In this document: positions 29,249-40,223 of the stretch, piece after piece
Layout of the letters: each line of letters opens with the position of its first letter
Numbering within the stretch: the first letter of the stretch is position 1
Source: Burkholderia sp. Bp9143
GTDB lineage: Bacteria > Pseudomonadota > Gammaproteobacteria > Burkholderiales > Burkholderiaceae
Length of the DNA stretch: 64,000 bases
Assembly: GCF_003853645.1 (NCBI RefSeq)
Contig: NZ_QTPO01000002.1
Span: forward strand, 124,001-188,000
Direction of reading: 5' to 3'
Notes under the pieces: model-generated
Told to the model about the DNA's origin: nothing
The model's input: only the letters and a program-made list of their open reading frames with translations
Databases searched by the model: none
Translations under genes and position numbers: made by a program

Positions 29249-31276
29249 TTAGGCCAGCACGGCCTTCGCGGTCTCGACGACGTGCTCGACGGTGAAGCCG
29301 AAGTACTTGAACAGCACGCCGGCCGGGGCCGATTCGCCGAACGTGTCGATCCCGACGACGCCGCCTTCGAGGCCGACGTACTTGTGCCAGAACGCGGTCA
29401 CGCCCGCTTCGATCGCGACGCGGCGCACGCCGTGCGGCAGCACGCGTTCACGGTATTCGGCGTCCTGGCGGTCGAACACGTTGGTCGACGGCATCGACAC
29501 GACGCGAGCCGCGATGCCCTGCTGCGCGAGCGGCTCGACGGCTTTCATCGCGAGTTCGACTTCCGAGCCCGTCGCGATGAGGATGATCTTGCGCGCGACG
29601 ATCTCTTCGTCCCAGTCCTTCAGCACGTAGCCGCCCTTCTCGATGTTCGCGATCTGCGAGTCGGTACGCGGGTTGAACGCGAGGTTCTGGCGGCTGAAGA
29701 TCAGGCTCGACGGACGGTCGGCGGCAACCGCGTGGGTCCATGCGACGGCCGTCTCGACCGTGTCGGCCGGACGCCACACGTCGTGGTTCGGGATCAGGCG
29801 CAGGCTCGACACGTGCTCGATCGACTGGTGCGTCGGACCGTCTTCGCCAAGGCCGATCGAGTCGTGCGTGAACACGAAGATCGACGGGACCTTCATCAGC
29901 GACGCGACGCGCAGCGCGTTGCGGCTGTAGTCGGAGAACGTCAGGAACGTGCCGCCGAACGGCTTGTGGCCGCCGTGCAGCGCGAGGCCGTTGATCGCGG
30001 CGCTCATGCCGAATTCGCGCACGCCGTAGTTGATGTGGTTGCCGAGCAGCACGCCCGCGCCTTCCGGATTCGCGCGCACCGCCTTCGATGCCTTCCAGTT
30101 GGTCAGGTTCGAGCCGGTCAGGTCGGCCGAGCCGCCGAGCAGTTCCGGCAGTGCGGCGGCGAGCCCTTCGATCGCTTGCTGCGATGCCTTGCGGGTCGCG
30201 ACCGTCTCGGCGCGCTCGTTCGCGCCGGCGATGATCGCCGCGGCCTTCTCGGCCCAGTCGGCCGGCAGCTTGTTGGCCATCCGGCGTTCGAATTCAGCGG
30301 CTTCTGCCGGGAATTTCGCGCGATATGCGGCGAACGTCGCGTCCCATTCGGTCTCGGCACGCTTGCCGACTTCCTTCGCGTCCCATGCCGCGTAGACTTC
30401 CTGCGGAATCACGAACGGCTCCCACTTCCAGCCGAGCGCTTCGCGCGTCTTCGCGATTTCTTCCGCGCCGAGCGCCGCGCCGTGCACGTCGTGGCCGCCC
30501 GCCTTGGTCGCCGCGCCCTTGCCGATCACCGTCTTGCAGCAGATCAGCGTCGGCTTGTCCGACAGCTTCGCCTTCGCGATCGCCGCGTCGACCGCGTCGA
30601 CGTCATGGCCGTTCACATGCGGGATCACGTTCCAGCCGTACGCTTCGAAGCGCTTCGGCGTGTCGTCGTGGAACCAGTTCACGACGTCGCCGTCGATCGA
30701 GATGCCGTTGTCGTCGTACAGGGCGATCAGCTTGTTCAGCTTCAGCGTGCCCGCGAGCGAGCAGGCTTCGTGCGAGATGCCTTCCATCAGGCAGCCGTCG
30801 CCGAGGAACACGTACGTGTGGTGATCAACGATCTTCGCGCCGTCACGGTTGAACTCGTCGGCCATCAGCGCTTCGCCGAGCGCCATGCCGACCGCGTTCG
30901 CGAGACCCTGGCCGAGCGGGCCGGTGGTCGTCTCGACGCCCGGCGTGATGCCGTATTCCGGGTGGCCCGGCGTCTTCGAGTGCAGCTGGCGGAAGTTCTT
31001 CAGCTCTTCCATCGGCAGGTCGTAGCCGGTCAGGTGCAGCAGCGAGTACAGCAGCATCGAGCCATGGCCGTTCGACAGCACGAAACGGTCGCGGTCCGCC
31101 CAGTGCGGGTTCGTCGGGTTGTGCTTCAGGTGGCGCGACCAGAGCGCGACGCCGATTTCGGCCATGCCCATCGGCATGCCGGGGTGGCCGGAGTTCGCTT
31201 GCTGGACGGCGTCCATCGCGAGCGCACGGATCGCATTGGCCATCAGGGTGGTGGAGGCGGGAGACGAAGTCGTCAT
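29249..31276 (-). CDS. tkt: Transketolase
   Basis: Thiamine-diphosphate enzyme of the pentose phosphate pathway, 675 residues. It shows the N-terminal [21 protein letters not shown] segment, the ThDP motif GDGCLMEG followed by [11 protein letters not shown], and the pyrimidine-domain [14 protein letters not shown]. The ATG at 31276 gives the conserved start; the frame to 31321 adds 15 unsupported residues. It is divergent from speE. Confidence 0.96.
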   Translation of the reverse strand: MTTSSPASTTLMANAIRALAMDAVQQANSGHPGMPMGMAEIGVALWSRHLKHNPTNPHWADRDRFVLSNGHGSMLLYSLLHLTGYDLPMEELKNFRQLHSKTPGHPEYGITPGVETTTGPLGQGLANAVGMALGEALMADEFNRDGAKIVDHHTYVFLGDGCLMEGISHEACSLAGTLKLNKLIALYDDNGISIDGDVVNWFHDDTPKRFEAYGWNVIPHVNGHDVDAVDAAIAKAKLSDKPTLICCKTVIGKGAATKAGGHDVHGAALGAEEIAKTREALGWKWEPFVIPQEVYAAWDAKEVGKRAETEWDATFAAYRAKFPAEAAEFERRMANKLPADWAEKAAAIIAGANERAETVATRKASQQAIEGLAAALPELLGGSADLTGSNLTNWKASKAVRANPEGAGVLLGNHINYGVREFGMSAAINGLALHGGHKPFGGTFLTFSDYSRNALRVASLMKVPSIFVFTHDSIGLGEDGPTHQSIEHVSSLRLIPNHDVWRPADTVETAVAWTHAVAADRPSSLIFSRQNLAFNPRTDSQIANIEKGGYVLKDWDEEIVARKIILIATGSEVELAMKAVEPLAQQGIAARVVSMPSTNVFDRQDAEYRERVLPHGVRRVAIEAGVTAFWHKYVGLEGGVVGIDTFGESAPAGVLFKYFGFTVEHVVETAKAVLA

Positions 31277-31494
31277 GTCGAGTCCGGAGAACGAGTCGAG
31301 GAAACGGGGGCACGGCGGCATCCGGAAGCTCGAGCGTCAATCGTTCCCGGCGCGCGGTGCGGCGCCTGACGGACGCGAAGCGGACGGAGCCTACGGACGG
31401 GGCTGCAAAGCTCGTCATTTTAACAGATGGGCTGACATTTCCCTTGTCGGCGCGTAGTGTTCCGGCACGGTTTTCCGTCAGACCGCCCGCCTCC

Positions 31495-31500
31495 TATAAT
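31495..31500 (+). promoter_or_regulatory. Probable -10 box for speE
   Basis: A perfect TATAAT lies 38 bp before the GTG start. The -35 region (around TTTCCG, 31472-31477) is weak. Confidence 0.5.
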
Positions 31501-31537
31501 TCAGGCGTCGGAACTGCCTGCCCCGAGCGGCCCGCCC

Positions 31538-32395
31538 GTGAACACGACCCTTCTCTTCCATCCCACGCCCGACGCCGCGTACGGCTTCCCGAACGCACGC
31601 CGGCTCGCGCACGTCGCGTCGCCGCACCAGCACATCGAAGTCTGGGAAACCCCGCAGCTCGGCCGCCTGTTCACACTGGACGGCCGGCCGATGACGTCGG
31701 TCGGCGATGAATACGTGTACCACGAGTGCATGACGCACCCGGCCGCGCTCGCGCATCCGTATCCGAGGAAGGCGCTCGTGCTCGGCGGCGGCGACGGCGG
31801 CGCCGCGCGCCAGCTGCTCAAGCACGCGTGCATCGAGCGGATCGTCGTCGCGGAACTCGACGACGAAGTGGTCGGCATGGCGCGCCGCTATCTCGACGAC
31901 GTGCACCAGGGCGCGCTCGACGACCCGCGCGTCGAGGTCGTGATCGGCGACGCCGCGCATTTCGTCGCGTCGACCGTCGAGCATTTCGATCTCGTCGTGT
32001 TCGACCTCACACCGCCCGATTCGCCGGCGGCCGGCCTCTATACGCGCGAGTTCTACGCGCGGCTCAAGCGGATCCTCACGCCGTGCGGCGCGATCTCGCT
32101 GCACCTCGGCTCGCCGGTGTACCACGCGGCGCGCATCGCCGCGCTGCTCGACGACCTGCGTGCGAGCTTCGCGGTCGTCGATCTGCTGTCCGCGCACGTG
32201 CCGCTGTATGGCTCCCAATGGCTGATGGCGATCGCGAGCGACACGCTCGATGCGGCCGCGCTATTCGCGCACGACATCGACGAACGGCTCGCCGCACGCC
32301 ACGTGCAGGGCTTGCGCTACTACGATGCGCGACTCCATGCGGCCCTCTTTGCCCTGCCGCGCACGCTGCGCGATACACTGGGCGTTCGTCGCTGA
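31538..32395 (+). CDS. speE: Polyamine aminopropyltransferase (spermidine synthase family)
   Basis: Transfers aminopropyl groups from decarboxylated S-adenosylmethionine to putrescine, or a related amine. The 285-residue protein has the spermidine synthase motifs: LDGRPMTSVGDEYVYHECMTHPA, then the SAM-binding VLGGGDGGAARQLL and VVAELDDEVV, and the active-site VVFDLTPPDSPA. The GTG at 31538 is chosen because the family starts close to this point and a TATAAT box lies at 31495-31500; the ATG at 31457 is upstream of that promoter. Several Burkholderia paralogues exist, so the exact amine is not certain. Confidence 0.85.
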   Translation: MNTTLLFHPTPDAAYGFPNARRLAHVASPHQHIEVWETPQLGRLFTLDGRPMTSVGDEYVYHECMTHPAALAHPYPRKALVLGGGDGGAARQLLKHACIERIVVAELDDEVVGMARRYLDDVHQGALDDPRVEVVIGDAAHFVASTVEHFDLVVFDLTPPDSPAAGLYTREFYARLKRILTPCGAISLHLGSPVYHAARIAALLDDLRASFAVVDLLSAHVPLYGSQWLMAIASDTLDAAALFAHDIDERLAARHVQGLRYYDARLHAALFALPRTLRDTLGVRR

Positions 32396-32474
32396 GCTTC
32401 CGGGCGGACGCAACATTCCGCGGGTTGGCCGCGCTTTCTCCCGCGCCCGACCCGCGCGCCAATATCCGCTGGAC

Positions 32475-32572
32475 TGCAAAGCATGGGAAGGGAGTAACCG
32501 CTCAAGCGCCAACACCGTTCGACCGCAAAACATGGGAACAGAGTGGGCGCTGAAGCACCAACACTGTTCGAC
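32475..32572 (+). repeat. Tandem direct repeat, two 49-bp copies, in the leader of the VOC gene
   Basis: Copy 1 (32475-32523) and copy 2 (32524-32572) match at 39 of 49 positions, head to tail with no gap. Each holds a CATGGGAA core. In copy 1 the ATG opens a four-codon frame ending in TAA. In copy 2 the ATG (32532) is in frame with the VOC gene and could serve as an alternative start, adding 17 residues. Confidence 0.75.
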
Positions 32573-32582
32573 AGGAGATTTC

Positions 32583-32999
32583 ATGACCGATCCACGTCCG
32601 GCCAACGTGCCTTGGTTGACGCCTTACCTGGCCGTGCGCAATGCGCATGCGGCCATCGAGTTCTTCCAGGCCGCATTCGGCTTCGAGCTGCGCGACGTCC
32701 ATGACGAGGACGGCGCGATCATGCACGTCGAGATGACCTACAACGGGCAGCTGATCGTGATGTTCGCGCCCGAAGGCGCATTCGGCTCGACCGCGCTCAC
32801 GCCGAAGCGTGCGGGCGCAACCGCCCCGCAGTCGTTCTACCTGTATGTCGACGACGTCGACACGACCTGGCAGCGTGCGCTCGACGCGGGCGCGAAATCG
32901 CTGACCGCGCCGCAAGATCAGTTCTGGGGTGACCGCTTCGCGCAGATCGAGGATCTCGACGGCTACCGCTGGGCGCTCGCGCGCCGCCTGTGTGCATGA
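32583..32999 (+). CDS. VOC (glyoxalase/bleomycin resistance/dioxygenase) family protein
   Basis: The 138-residue protein has paired beta-alpha-beta-beta-beta modules: LTPYLAVRNAHAAIEFFQAAFGFEL at the N-terminus and FYLYVDDVDTTWQRALDAGAKSL in the second half, ending with FAQIEDLDGYRWALARR. This resembles the PhnB-like subgroup of unknown substrate. The start at 32583 has ACAGGAG upstream; an in-frame ATG at 32532 inside the preceding repeat would extend it. It lies between speE and rsmE on the same strand. Confidence 0.8.
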   Translation: MTDPRPANVPWLTPYLAVRNAHAAIEFFQAAFGFELRDVHDEDGAIMHVEMTYNGQLIVMFAPEGAFGSTALTPKRAGATAPQSFYLYVDDVDTTWQRALDAGAKSLTAPQDQFWGDRFAQIEDLDGYRWALARRLCA

Positions 33000-33016
33000 A
33001 CGGAGCCGCGATACGC

Positions 33017-33784
33017 ATGAGTGAAGCCACCACCACCGCGGCCGTGCCGCGTTTCTTCGTCGAAGCGGCGCTGTGCGCCGATGCGACGCTCGCGTTGCCG
33101 ACCGACGTCGCGCGGCACGCGCAAGTGCTGCGGCTGCAGCCCGGCGACGCGCTCGCGCTGTTCGACGGCAGCGGCGGCCAGTACCGCGCGCGGCTCGTCG
33201 AGATCGACAAGCGCAGCGCGCTTGCGCAGATCGAGGCGTTCGACCCGGCCGAGGCCGAGCCGCCCTACCGCGTGACGCTGGCGCAAGGCATCGCCGGCGG
33301 CGACAAGATGGACTGGGTAATCGAGAAGGCCGTCGAGCTCGGCGTCGCGGCGGTCGTGCCGCTGTCGACCGCGCGCGGCGTCGTGAAACTGTCCGGCGAG
33401 CGCGCGGACAAGCGCGTCGCGCACTGGCGCGGCGTCGTGCGCGCGTCGTGCGAACAATGCGGGCGCAACCGCGTGCCCGATGTCGCGCCGGTACGCGGCT
33501 TCGGCGCATGGCTCGATACGCTGCCGGCCGCGGCGGCCGACGGCGAATTGCGGTTGCTGCTGTCGCCGCGCGCGAGCATCTCGTTCGCGTCGCTGCCGGA
33601 CGCGCCGCCCGCGGCGGCCGTCACGCTGCTGATCGGGCCCGAAGGCGGGCTGTCGCCGGACGAGGAAAACGCGGCCCGCGCACACGGGTTCACCGCGTTG
33701 TCGCTCGGGCCCCGCGTGCTGCGCACCGAGACGGCCGGCGCGGCCGTGCTGGCGGCGCTGGCCGCGCGCTGGGGCGGTTGGTAA
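33017..33784 (+). CDS. rsmE: 16S rRNA (uracil(1498)-N(3))-methyltransferase
   Basis: SPOUT-class methyltransferase of 255 residues that modifies U1498 of 16S rRNA. It has the N-terminal PUA-like region (RFFVEAALCADATLALPTDVARHAQVLRLQPGDALALFDG) and the knotted C-terminal SAM site (LLIGPEGGLSPDEENAARAHGF, then LGPRVLRTETA). The ATG at 33017 gives the usual start; an upstream ATG at 32990 would overlap the VOC stop. Confidence 0.93.
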   Translation: MSEATTTAAVPRFFVEAALCADATLALPTDVARHAQVLRLQPGDALALFDGSGGQYRARLVEIDKRSALAQIEAFDPAEAEPPYRVTLAQGIAGGDKMDWVIEKAVELGVAAVVPLSTARGVVKLSGERADKRVAHWRGVVRASCEQCGRNRVPDVAPVRGFGAWLDTLPAAAADGELRLLLSPRASISFASLPDAPPAAAVTLLIGPEGGLSPDEENAARAHGFTALSLGPRVLRTETAGAAVLAALAARWGGW

Positions 33785-33861
33785 CGAACCCGACGTGCCG
33801 CAACCACGTGGCGACCCGGCCCAGGGTCACCGCGTGAATGCGGCGCGCTTCAACCAGCGGC

Positions 33862-34569
33862 TTACTGCGACTTGCCGCGCGACGATCGATGCGGCATCGA
33901 GTCGGACAACGCGTCGAGCACCGGCGTCAGCACGTCTTGCGGGCTGCCGGTTGCCCAACCGCCATCGAGACTGTAAAGGTCGATCTTGCCCGTCACCGGG
34001 CGCGTCACCGGTGCCGCATCCAGCACCTGCGCCATGCCCGAGAAGACTGCCTTGAACGCGGCGATCCGTGCCGCATCGTTCGTCAGGCGACCGTTGCCGA
34101 GCTTCGCCTGCAGCGCCTTCCCGCCGGGCCCCGCATCCGCGACGCGGCACGTGAATTCGACCGTTGCGATCGTCTGGCCCTCGATGGCCGAGTTCGGTTG
34201 CCGCGACGACCCGGTTGTCTTGCACTCCGACCGATCGAGCGCGCGCTGATACGCGGCGGCCATGCTCTCGACGGCCGGCCGCAACGCGATACTGAATTTC
34301 GGCGGCATCGGCGCCAGCATTCCCTCTGCCATGTCGGCACGCATCGACTCGCGCAGCGTCGACAGCACGTCGACGTCGAGCGCATCCTTCCCGGCATAAC
34401 TCGGGCGCACCGCGTCGCTGAATTCGCGGGCCTTCGACACGTCGCCATTGACGAACGCGCCGATGTACAGGTCGACGGTCTGCTCGGGCGTAAGCGGCGC
34501 GGCGTACGCGGCGCCCGCGGCAGCCAGCAGGGACAGCGCGGCTACGCGCGCGGAACGGGAAATATTCAT
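33862..34569 (-). CDS. Secreted protein of unknown function
   Basis: This 235-residue protein has a clear signal peptide (basic start, hydrophobic stretch, AYA then APLTPEQ at about residues 22-24) and is probably periplasmic. The mature part is mostly helical by composition, with TPEQTVDLYIGAFVNGDVSKAREF near its N-terminus, which resembles lumazine-binding/NTF2-like or similar small-domain proteins only loosely. I do not recognise the family. It stands alone, convergent with rsmE; no operon partner suggests its role. Confidence 0.65.
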   Translation of the reverse strand: MNISRSARVAALSLLAAAGAAYAAPLTPEQTVDLYIGAFVNGDVSKAREFSDAVRPSYAGKDALDVDVLSTLRESMRADMAEGMLAPMPPKFSIALRPAVESMAAAYQRALDRSECKTTGSSRQPNSAIEGQTIATVEFTCRVADAGPGGKALQAKLGNGRLTNDAARIAAFKAVFSGMAQVLDAAPVTRPVTGKIDLYSLDGGWATGSPQDVLTPVLDALSDSMPHRSSRGKSQ

Positions 34570-34723
34570 GGGTGGACAGCCCTCTCTCGATGGTTTGTTT
34601 TGCGCACCCGGCACAGCAGCCGCAGCCGGGGCGCCCGGGATTGTCTCGAAAAAAGGTGTCGATGAAAGGTGAATGTTAGCGCGCGATGCGGCGCGCCGTC
34701 TTGCATGCGTCGCACGGACGCAA

Positions 34724-34748
34724 AAAGGCCCGCGCGAGGCGGGCCTTT
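34724..34748 (-). terminator. Terminator after the barstar gene
   Basis: A 10-bp stem (34724-34733 with 34739-34748), loop GCGAG, is followed on the minus strand by U5. It lies about 42 nt after the barstar stop. Confidence 0.85.
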
Positions 34749-34789
34749 CGCCGAATCGGCCGCGCTCAGGCGGCCGGCGGGTTCGCGCG

Positions 34790-35350
34790 TTACGCGAACG
34801 AATAGAACACGCGAAACGCGACCTTGCGCTCGGCCCAGAACTCGGCGGCTTCGCGGAACACGTCGAGCAGCGTCTCGCGCCCTTCCTTGTCGAATTTCTG
34901 CGCGATCGGCAGCCCTTCGAGCACGATCACGAAACCGGGCTGCGCGCCGGCCTTCGCGACGAGGTCGGTCAGGCAGTCGTACAGCGCGTCGTAGTTCTTC
35001 CCGAAATGCTTCGGAAACAGGAACGACGTCGCGATCGTCTCCATCACTTCCTGCTTCGACTGCGCGGCACCGCAATACGCGTACAGGAAATGCTGGCCGA
35101 GCCGACCGGCTTCGTCGGCGAGATCCTGCACGCGGAACGCGCGGATCGACTGCACGAGATTGGGTCGCACGGTCGTGAAAAGGCTCATAGGCTCCTCGTT
35201 CGATGAAAGCCCGTCGGCTTCCTGTTGCTCCGGCGCGCCGCCGGCCTGTGCCGCCGCGTGAAGCTGGATCACGCGCTGAAACAGATTGCCGTCGCCGGCC
35301 GCGAACAGTTCCGCCGCCGCCGTATCGTGCGCGTAGATGGAGTCGCTCAT
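34790..35350 (-). CDS. Barstar-family ribonuclease inhibitor with N-terminal extension
   Basis: Barstar-type inhibitor that should bind the neighbouring barnase-like RNase. The barstar core occupies the last 130 residues (IRAFRVQDLADEAGRLGQHFLYAYCG, then FPKHFGKNYDALYDCLTDL, the family's RNase-contact region). Translated from ATG at 35350 it is 186 residues, with a 54-residue extension of unknown role. An internal ATG at 35188 has a much stronger ribosome site (GAGGAG, four bases upstream) and would give a normal-looking 132-residue inhibitor. Both forms may be made. It follows the RNase gene by 16 bp, so the pair is one operon. Confidence 0.85.
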   Translation of the reverse strand: MSDSIYAHDTAAAELFAAGDGNLFQRVIQLHAAAQAGGAPEQQEADGLSSNEEPMSLFTTVRPNLVQSIRAFRVQDLADEAGRLGQHFLYAYCGAAQSKQEVMETIATSFLFPKHFGKNYDALYDCLTDLVAKAGAQPGFVIVLEGLPIAQKFDKEGRETLLDVFREAAEFWAERKVAFRVFYSFA

Positions 35351-35366
35351 GCCGTTCATCCCGAAG

Positions 35367-35798
35367 TCATTCAACAATACGTTTAAAACTGTTGTAGTGG
35401 TCGTCCGTGTAATAACAGTTGTCGATCCTGCGCAATGGCCCGCCACAGACGATCCGGCGCGCGCCGCGATTGCGTGCGCGCGGCGTCGGCACCGTGTACT
35501 CGTGGTAGTAGCCGCGCTTCGCCTTCGGCAGGATCCGCTCGCGGTTGCCGAAGACGACGCCGTCTTTCTCGTACGGATAGGGGCCACCGGCGCCGATCAG
35601 GCCAAGCGTGGTCACGGCCTCGCGCGGCAGACGGCCGGTCGGGATCGTATCGACCCCGCCGACGGCCAGATCGGCCGAAACGGCCTGCCGTGCGTAAGCG
35701 GCGGAAACCAGACTGCCCGTCGGTGTACCGACGATACCCATCGCGAACATCGCGAAGACGGACGCGAGCGCGCCGTTGCGGAGCCACTTGCGTGCCAT
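35367..35798 (-). CDS. Secreted guanyl-specific ribonuclease, barnase/N1/T1 family
   Basis: A 143-residue protein with a signal peptide (cleavage expected after AYA, about residue 36) and a compact RNase domain. The barnase catalytic residues appear intact: E100 in YYHEYTVPTP, R114/R115 in RNRGARRIVCGG, and H134 in YYTDDHYNSF. Two cysteines (C118, C128) could form a disulfide, in line with export. It cleaves RNA after G in this family. The barstar gene directly downstream protects the producer. It lacks the large delivery domains of polymorphic toxins, so it is probably a plain secreted RNase. Confidence 0.88.
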   Translation of the reverse strand: MARKWLRNGALASVFAMFAMGIVGTPTGSLVSAAYARQAVSADLAVGGVDTIPTGRLPREAVTTLGLIGAGGPYPYEKDGVVFGNRERILPKAKRGYYHEYTVPTPRARNRGARRIVCGGPLRRIDNCYYTDDHYNSFKRIVE

Positions 35799-35948
35799 GA
35801 ACCAGGGTTCCCGCTGTTAAATCAAGTAGTTGACGACCAACCAAAGGCGTTAGCGTAGCGCTATTGTCCGCGCGAATCAATGTTCGTTTGGGAACCGAAA
35901 GGCTGGCGTCGCACGGAATCGCGCATTTTTTACCCAAATAAGACTACA

Positions 35949-35970
35949 TTTATCTTGCATGAGATAAAAT
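35949..35970 (+). promoter_or_regulatory. Dyad operator overlapping a -10 box for the candidate small RNA
   Basis: TTTATCT (35949-35955) and AGATAAA (35962-35968) are perfect inverted arms with a 6-bp spacer. They overlap a TAAAAT -10 box at 35965-35970. The -35 region is poor (GACTAC at 17 bp), which suggests an activator or a regulated promoter. Confidence 0.45.
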
Positions 35971-35973
35971 ATT

Positions 35974-36110
35974 GGCGGCATCTCTCGCATGGCAAGACAC
36001 TGCCTCCTTGCCACGCTCGCTACCCGGAGTGGAGAGATGCTGCTGTTGCTTATGGGAAGCGCGTTTGCGCCCTACCCGCGGCGTGCCCATTGCGGGCACG
36101 CCTCTTTTTG
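35974..36110 (+). ncRNA. Candidate structured small RNA with its own terminator
   Basis: Starting just after a TAAAAT box, the sequence folds into a closing stem GCATCTCTC (35978-35986) with GAGAGATGC (36032-36040). This encloses a second stem TGGCAAG (35990-35996) with CTTGCCA (36007-36013). A small GC hairpin follows, then a strong intrinsic terminator (36080-36088 with 36094-36102, loop of five, then TCTTTTTG). There is no gene upstream on the plus strand for this terminator to serve; maeB is convergent. Length would be about 135 nt. I cannot assign it to a known RNA family. Confidence 0.6.
36080..36108 (+). terminator. Intrinsic terminator of the candidate small RNA
   Basis: A 9-bp perfect stem (36080-36088 with 36094-36102), loop ATTGC, is followed by TCTTTTT on the plus strand. 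The minus strand has no U-run after the stem, so it is not maeB's terminator. Confidence 0.85.
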
Positions 36111-36176
36111 CTTTTGTTTACAATTTCGCCCGACGTGCGGCAACCGGTTCGACCGGCACCGCGCGTTCGTTCCGGC

Positions 36177-38480
<2,304 letters not shown>

Positions 38481-38658
38481 GTGTCTCTTGGCGGGCGGAT
38501 TAGAATAACTGTTCGACGGCATTGTAGCGCCAATCGAAGGCCGCCAGACCGGTGATTCGGGTGCAACAGCCGCGACAAAAATGGGCTGAACGGTGCAGGA
38601 ACGGCGCCGTTCGCTGCGTACAATGCCGTTCCTTTCACCGCTTCCGGGTCCGTCCGCC

Positions 38659-39657
38659 GTGCCAGCCGCCCTGTCCGAGTTTTCGCTGATCGATCGCTTC
38701 TTCGCGCGCCGCGCGGCCCGGGGGGCGCGTGCGTCGACGCTCGGCATCGGCGACGATTGTGCGCTGATCGCGCCGCGATCAGGCAAATTGCTCGCCATTT
38801 CGACCGACATGCTCGTCGAAGGCCGCCATTTCTTCCCCGATGTCGCGCCCGACGCGCTCGGCCACAAGACGCTCGCGGTCAACCTGTCGGATCTCGCAGC
38901 GATGGGTGCCGAGCCGCGCGCGTTCACGCTCGCGTGCGCGCTGCCGCGCGCCGACGCGGCGTGGCTCGAGGCGTTCAGCAACGGGCTGTTCGCGCTCGCC
39001 GAGCGGTTCGGCTGCGAGCTGATCGGCGGCGACACGACGAGCGGGCCGCTGAACCTGTGCGTGACCGTGTTCGGCGAGGTCGCGCCGGATGCGGCGCTGC
39101 GGCGCGATGCCGCGCGCGACGGCGACGACGTGTGGGTATCCGGCACGCTCGGCGACGCCCGCGCCGGGCTCGGGGTCGCGCGCGGCGAATGGGCCGCCGG
39201 CACGGCCGAAGCCGCCGCGTTCCGTCAGGCGCTCGAGCGCCCGGAACCGCGCATCGCGCTCGGGCTCGCGCTCGCGGGCGTCGCGCATGCGGCGCTCGAC
39301 ATCTCGGACGGCCTCGCCGGCGACCTGCGGCACATCCTGGCCCGCTCGAACGTGCGCGCCGACATCGACGCCGACGCGGTGCCGCGCTCGGCCGCCCTCG
39401 CGACACTGCCGCCCGACGTGCAGCGACGCTGCACGCTGGCCGGCGGCGACGACTACGAACTGTGCTTCACCGCGCCGGCCGCGGCCCGCGCGGCGGTCGA
39501 GGCAGCCGGCGCGAGCGCCGGCGTTCGGGTCACGCGAATCGGTACAATACACGCGCTGTCCTCGCCGTCGGAGCCGCCCGCGATCGCGTGGCGCGACGCC
39601 GCCGGCGCGCCCCTGACTCTCACGTTGCACGGTTTCGACCACTTCCATGCAGACTGA
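38659..39657 (+). CDS. thiL: Thiamine-monophosphate kinase
   Basis: Phosphorylates thiamine monophosphate to thiamine diphosphate. The 332-residue PurM/ThiL-fold protein has LSEFSLIDRFF at its start, the metal-binding GIGDDCALI and STDMLVEGRHF, and the C-terminal LDISDGLAGDLRHIL and GGDDYELCFT. The GTG at 38659 is preferred: the family begins just before EFSLI, and an upstream ATG (38623) overlaps a good -10 box (TACAAT, 38619-38624). No clear ribosome site precedes it. Its end overlaps pgpA by 11 bp. Confidence 0.88.
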   Translation: MPAALSEFSLIDRFFARRAARGARASTLGIGDDCALIAPRSGKLLAISTDMLVEGRHFFPDVAPDALGHKTLAVNLSDLAAMGAEPRAFTLACALPRADAAWLEAFSNGLFALAERFGCELIGGDTTSGPLNLCVTVFGEVAPDAALRRDAARDGDDVWVSGTLGDARAGLGVARGEWAAGTAEAAAFRQALERPEPRIALGLALAGVAHAALDISDGLAGDLRHILARSNVRADIDADAVPRSAALATLPPDVQRRCTLAGGDDYELCFTAPAAARAAVEAAGASAGVRVTRIGTIHALSSPSEPPAIAWRDAAGAPLTLTLHGFDHFHAD

Positions 39658-40192
39658 CCCGACGACCGAGCAATCCGCGGCCGCGCCCGGCGCCGCCCGG
39701 AACGTGCCGCGGCGCGCCACCGCGCGCTTCATGCTGTCGCACCCGGCGCACATCGTGTCGCTCGGCTTCGGCAGCGGGCTCGCGCCGTTCATGCCCGGCA
39801 CGTTCGGCACGCTGTTCGGCTGGCTCACGTTCGTCGTGCTCAACCGCTACCTGACGGTGCCCGAATGGTGGGCGCTGATCGCGATCGGTTTCGCGGCGGG
39901 CACGTGGATCACCGGTTTCACCGCGAGGAAGATGCACACGTCCGATCCGGGCGCCGTCGTCTGGGACGAAATCGTCGCGATCTGGCTCGTGATGCTGTTC
40001 GTCACGCCCGCGACCTTCATCGGCCAGTTGTGGGCGTTCGTCGTGTTCCGCGTCTTCGACATGCTCAAGCCACCGCCGATCCGCTATTTCGACCGTCGCG
40101 TGAAAGGCGGGCTCGGCATCATGGTCGACGACCTGATCGCCGCGTTCATGACGCTGCTCGTGATCGCCTTCTGGCGCTCCGTCGTCGGCTGA
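39647..40192 (+). CDS. pgpA: Phosphatidylglycerophosphatase A
   Basis: Inner-membrane phosphatase that makes phosphatidylglycerol. The 181-residue protein has the PgpA signatures: GSGLAPFMPGTFGTLFGW, WDEIVAIWLVMLF, and FRVFDMLKPPPIRYFDRRVKGGLGIMVDDLIAA with the catalytic acidic residues. Three or four membrane helices are visible. It overlaps the end of thiL by 11 bp and precedes pncC, a conserved thiL-pgpA-pncC order. Confidence 0.95.
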   Translation: MQTDPTTEQSAAAPGAARNVPRRATARFMLSHPAHIVSLGFGSGLAPFMPGTFGTLFGWLTFVVLNRYLTVPEWWALIAIGFAAGTWITGFTARKMHTSDPGAVVWDEIVAIWLVMLFVTPATFIGQLWAFVVFRVFDMLKPPPIRYFDRRVKGGLGIMVDDLIAAFMTLLVIAFWRSVVG

Positions 40193-40223
40193 CCCACTTC
40201 CCGACTCCCGCTTCCCGACGCGC

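Larger units (their letters stand above)
35799..36176. other. Gene-free region between the RNase gene and maeB
   Basis: No protein gene is supported. The region is locally AT-rich (35870-35975) and carries the RNase promoter on the minus strand and, on the plus strand, a dyad (35949-35968), a TAAAAT box and a strong terminator that together define a small RNA candidate. Confidence 0.6.

Noticed and set aside
36080-36108. Terminator of maeB
   Set aside because: The U-run is on the plus strand only, so it serves a transcript running toward maeB rather than maeB itself.
38623-38658. ATG at 38623 as the thiL start
   Set aside because: It overlaps a good -10 box (TACAAT) and adds residues outside the family; the GTG at 38659 fits ThiL better.
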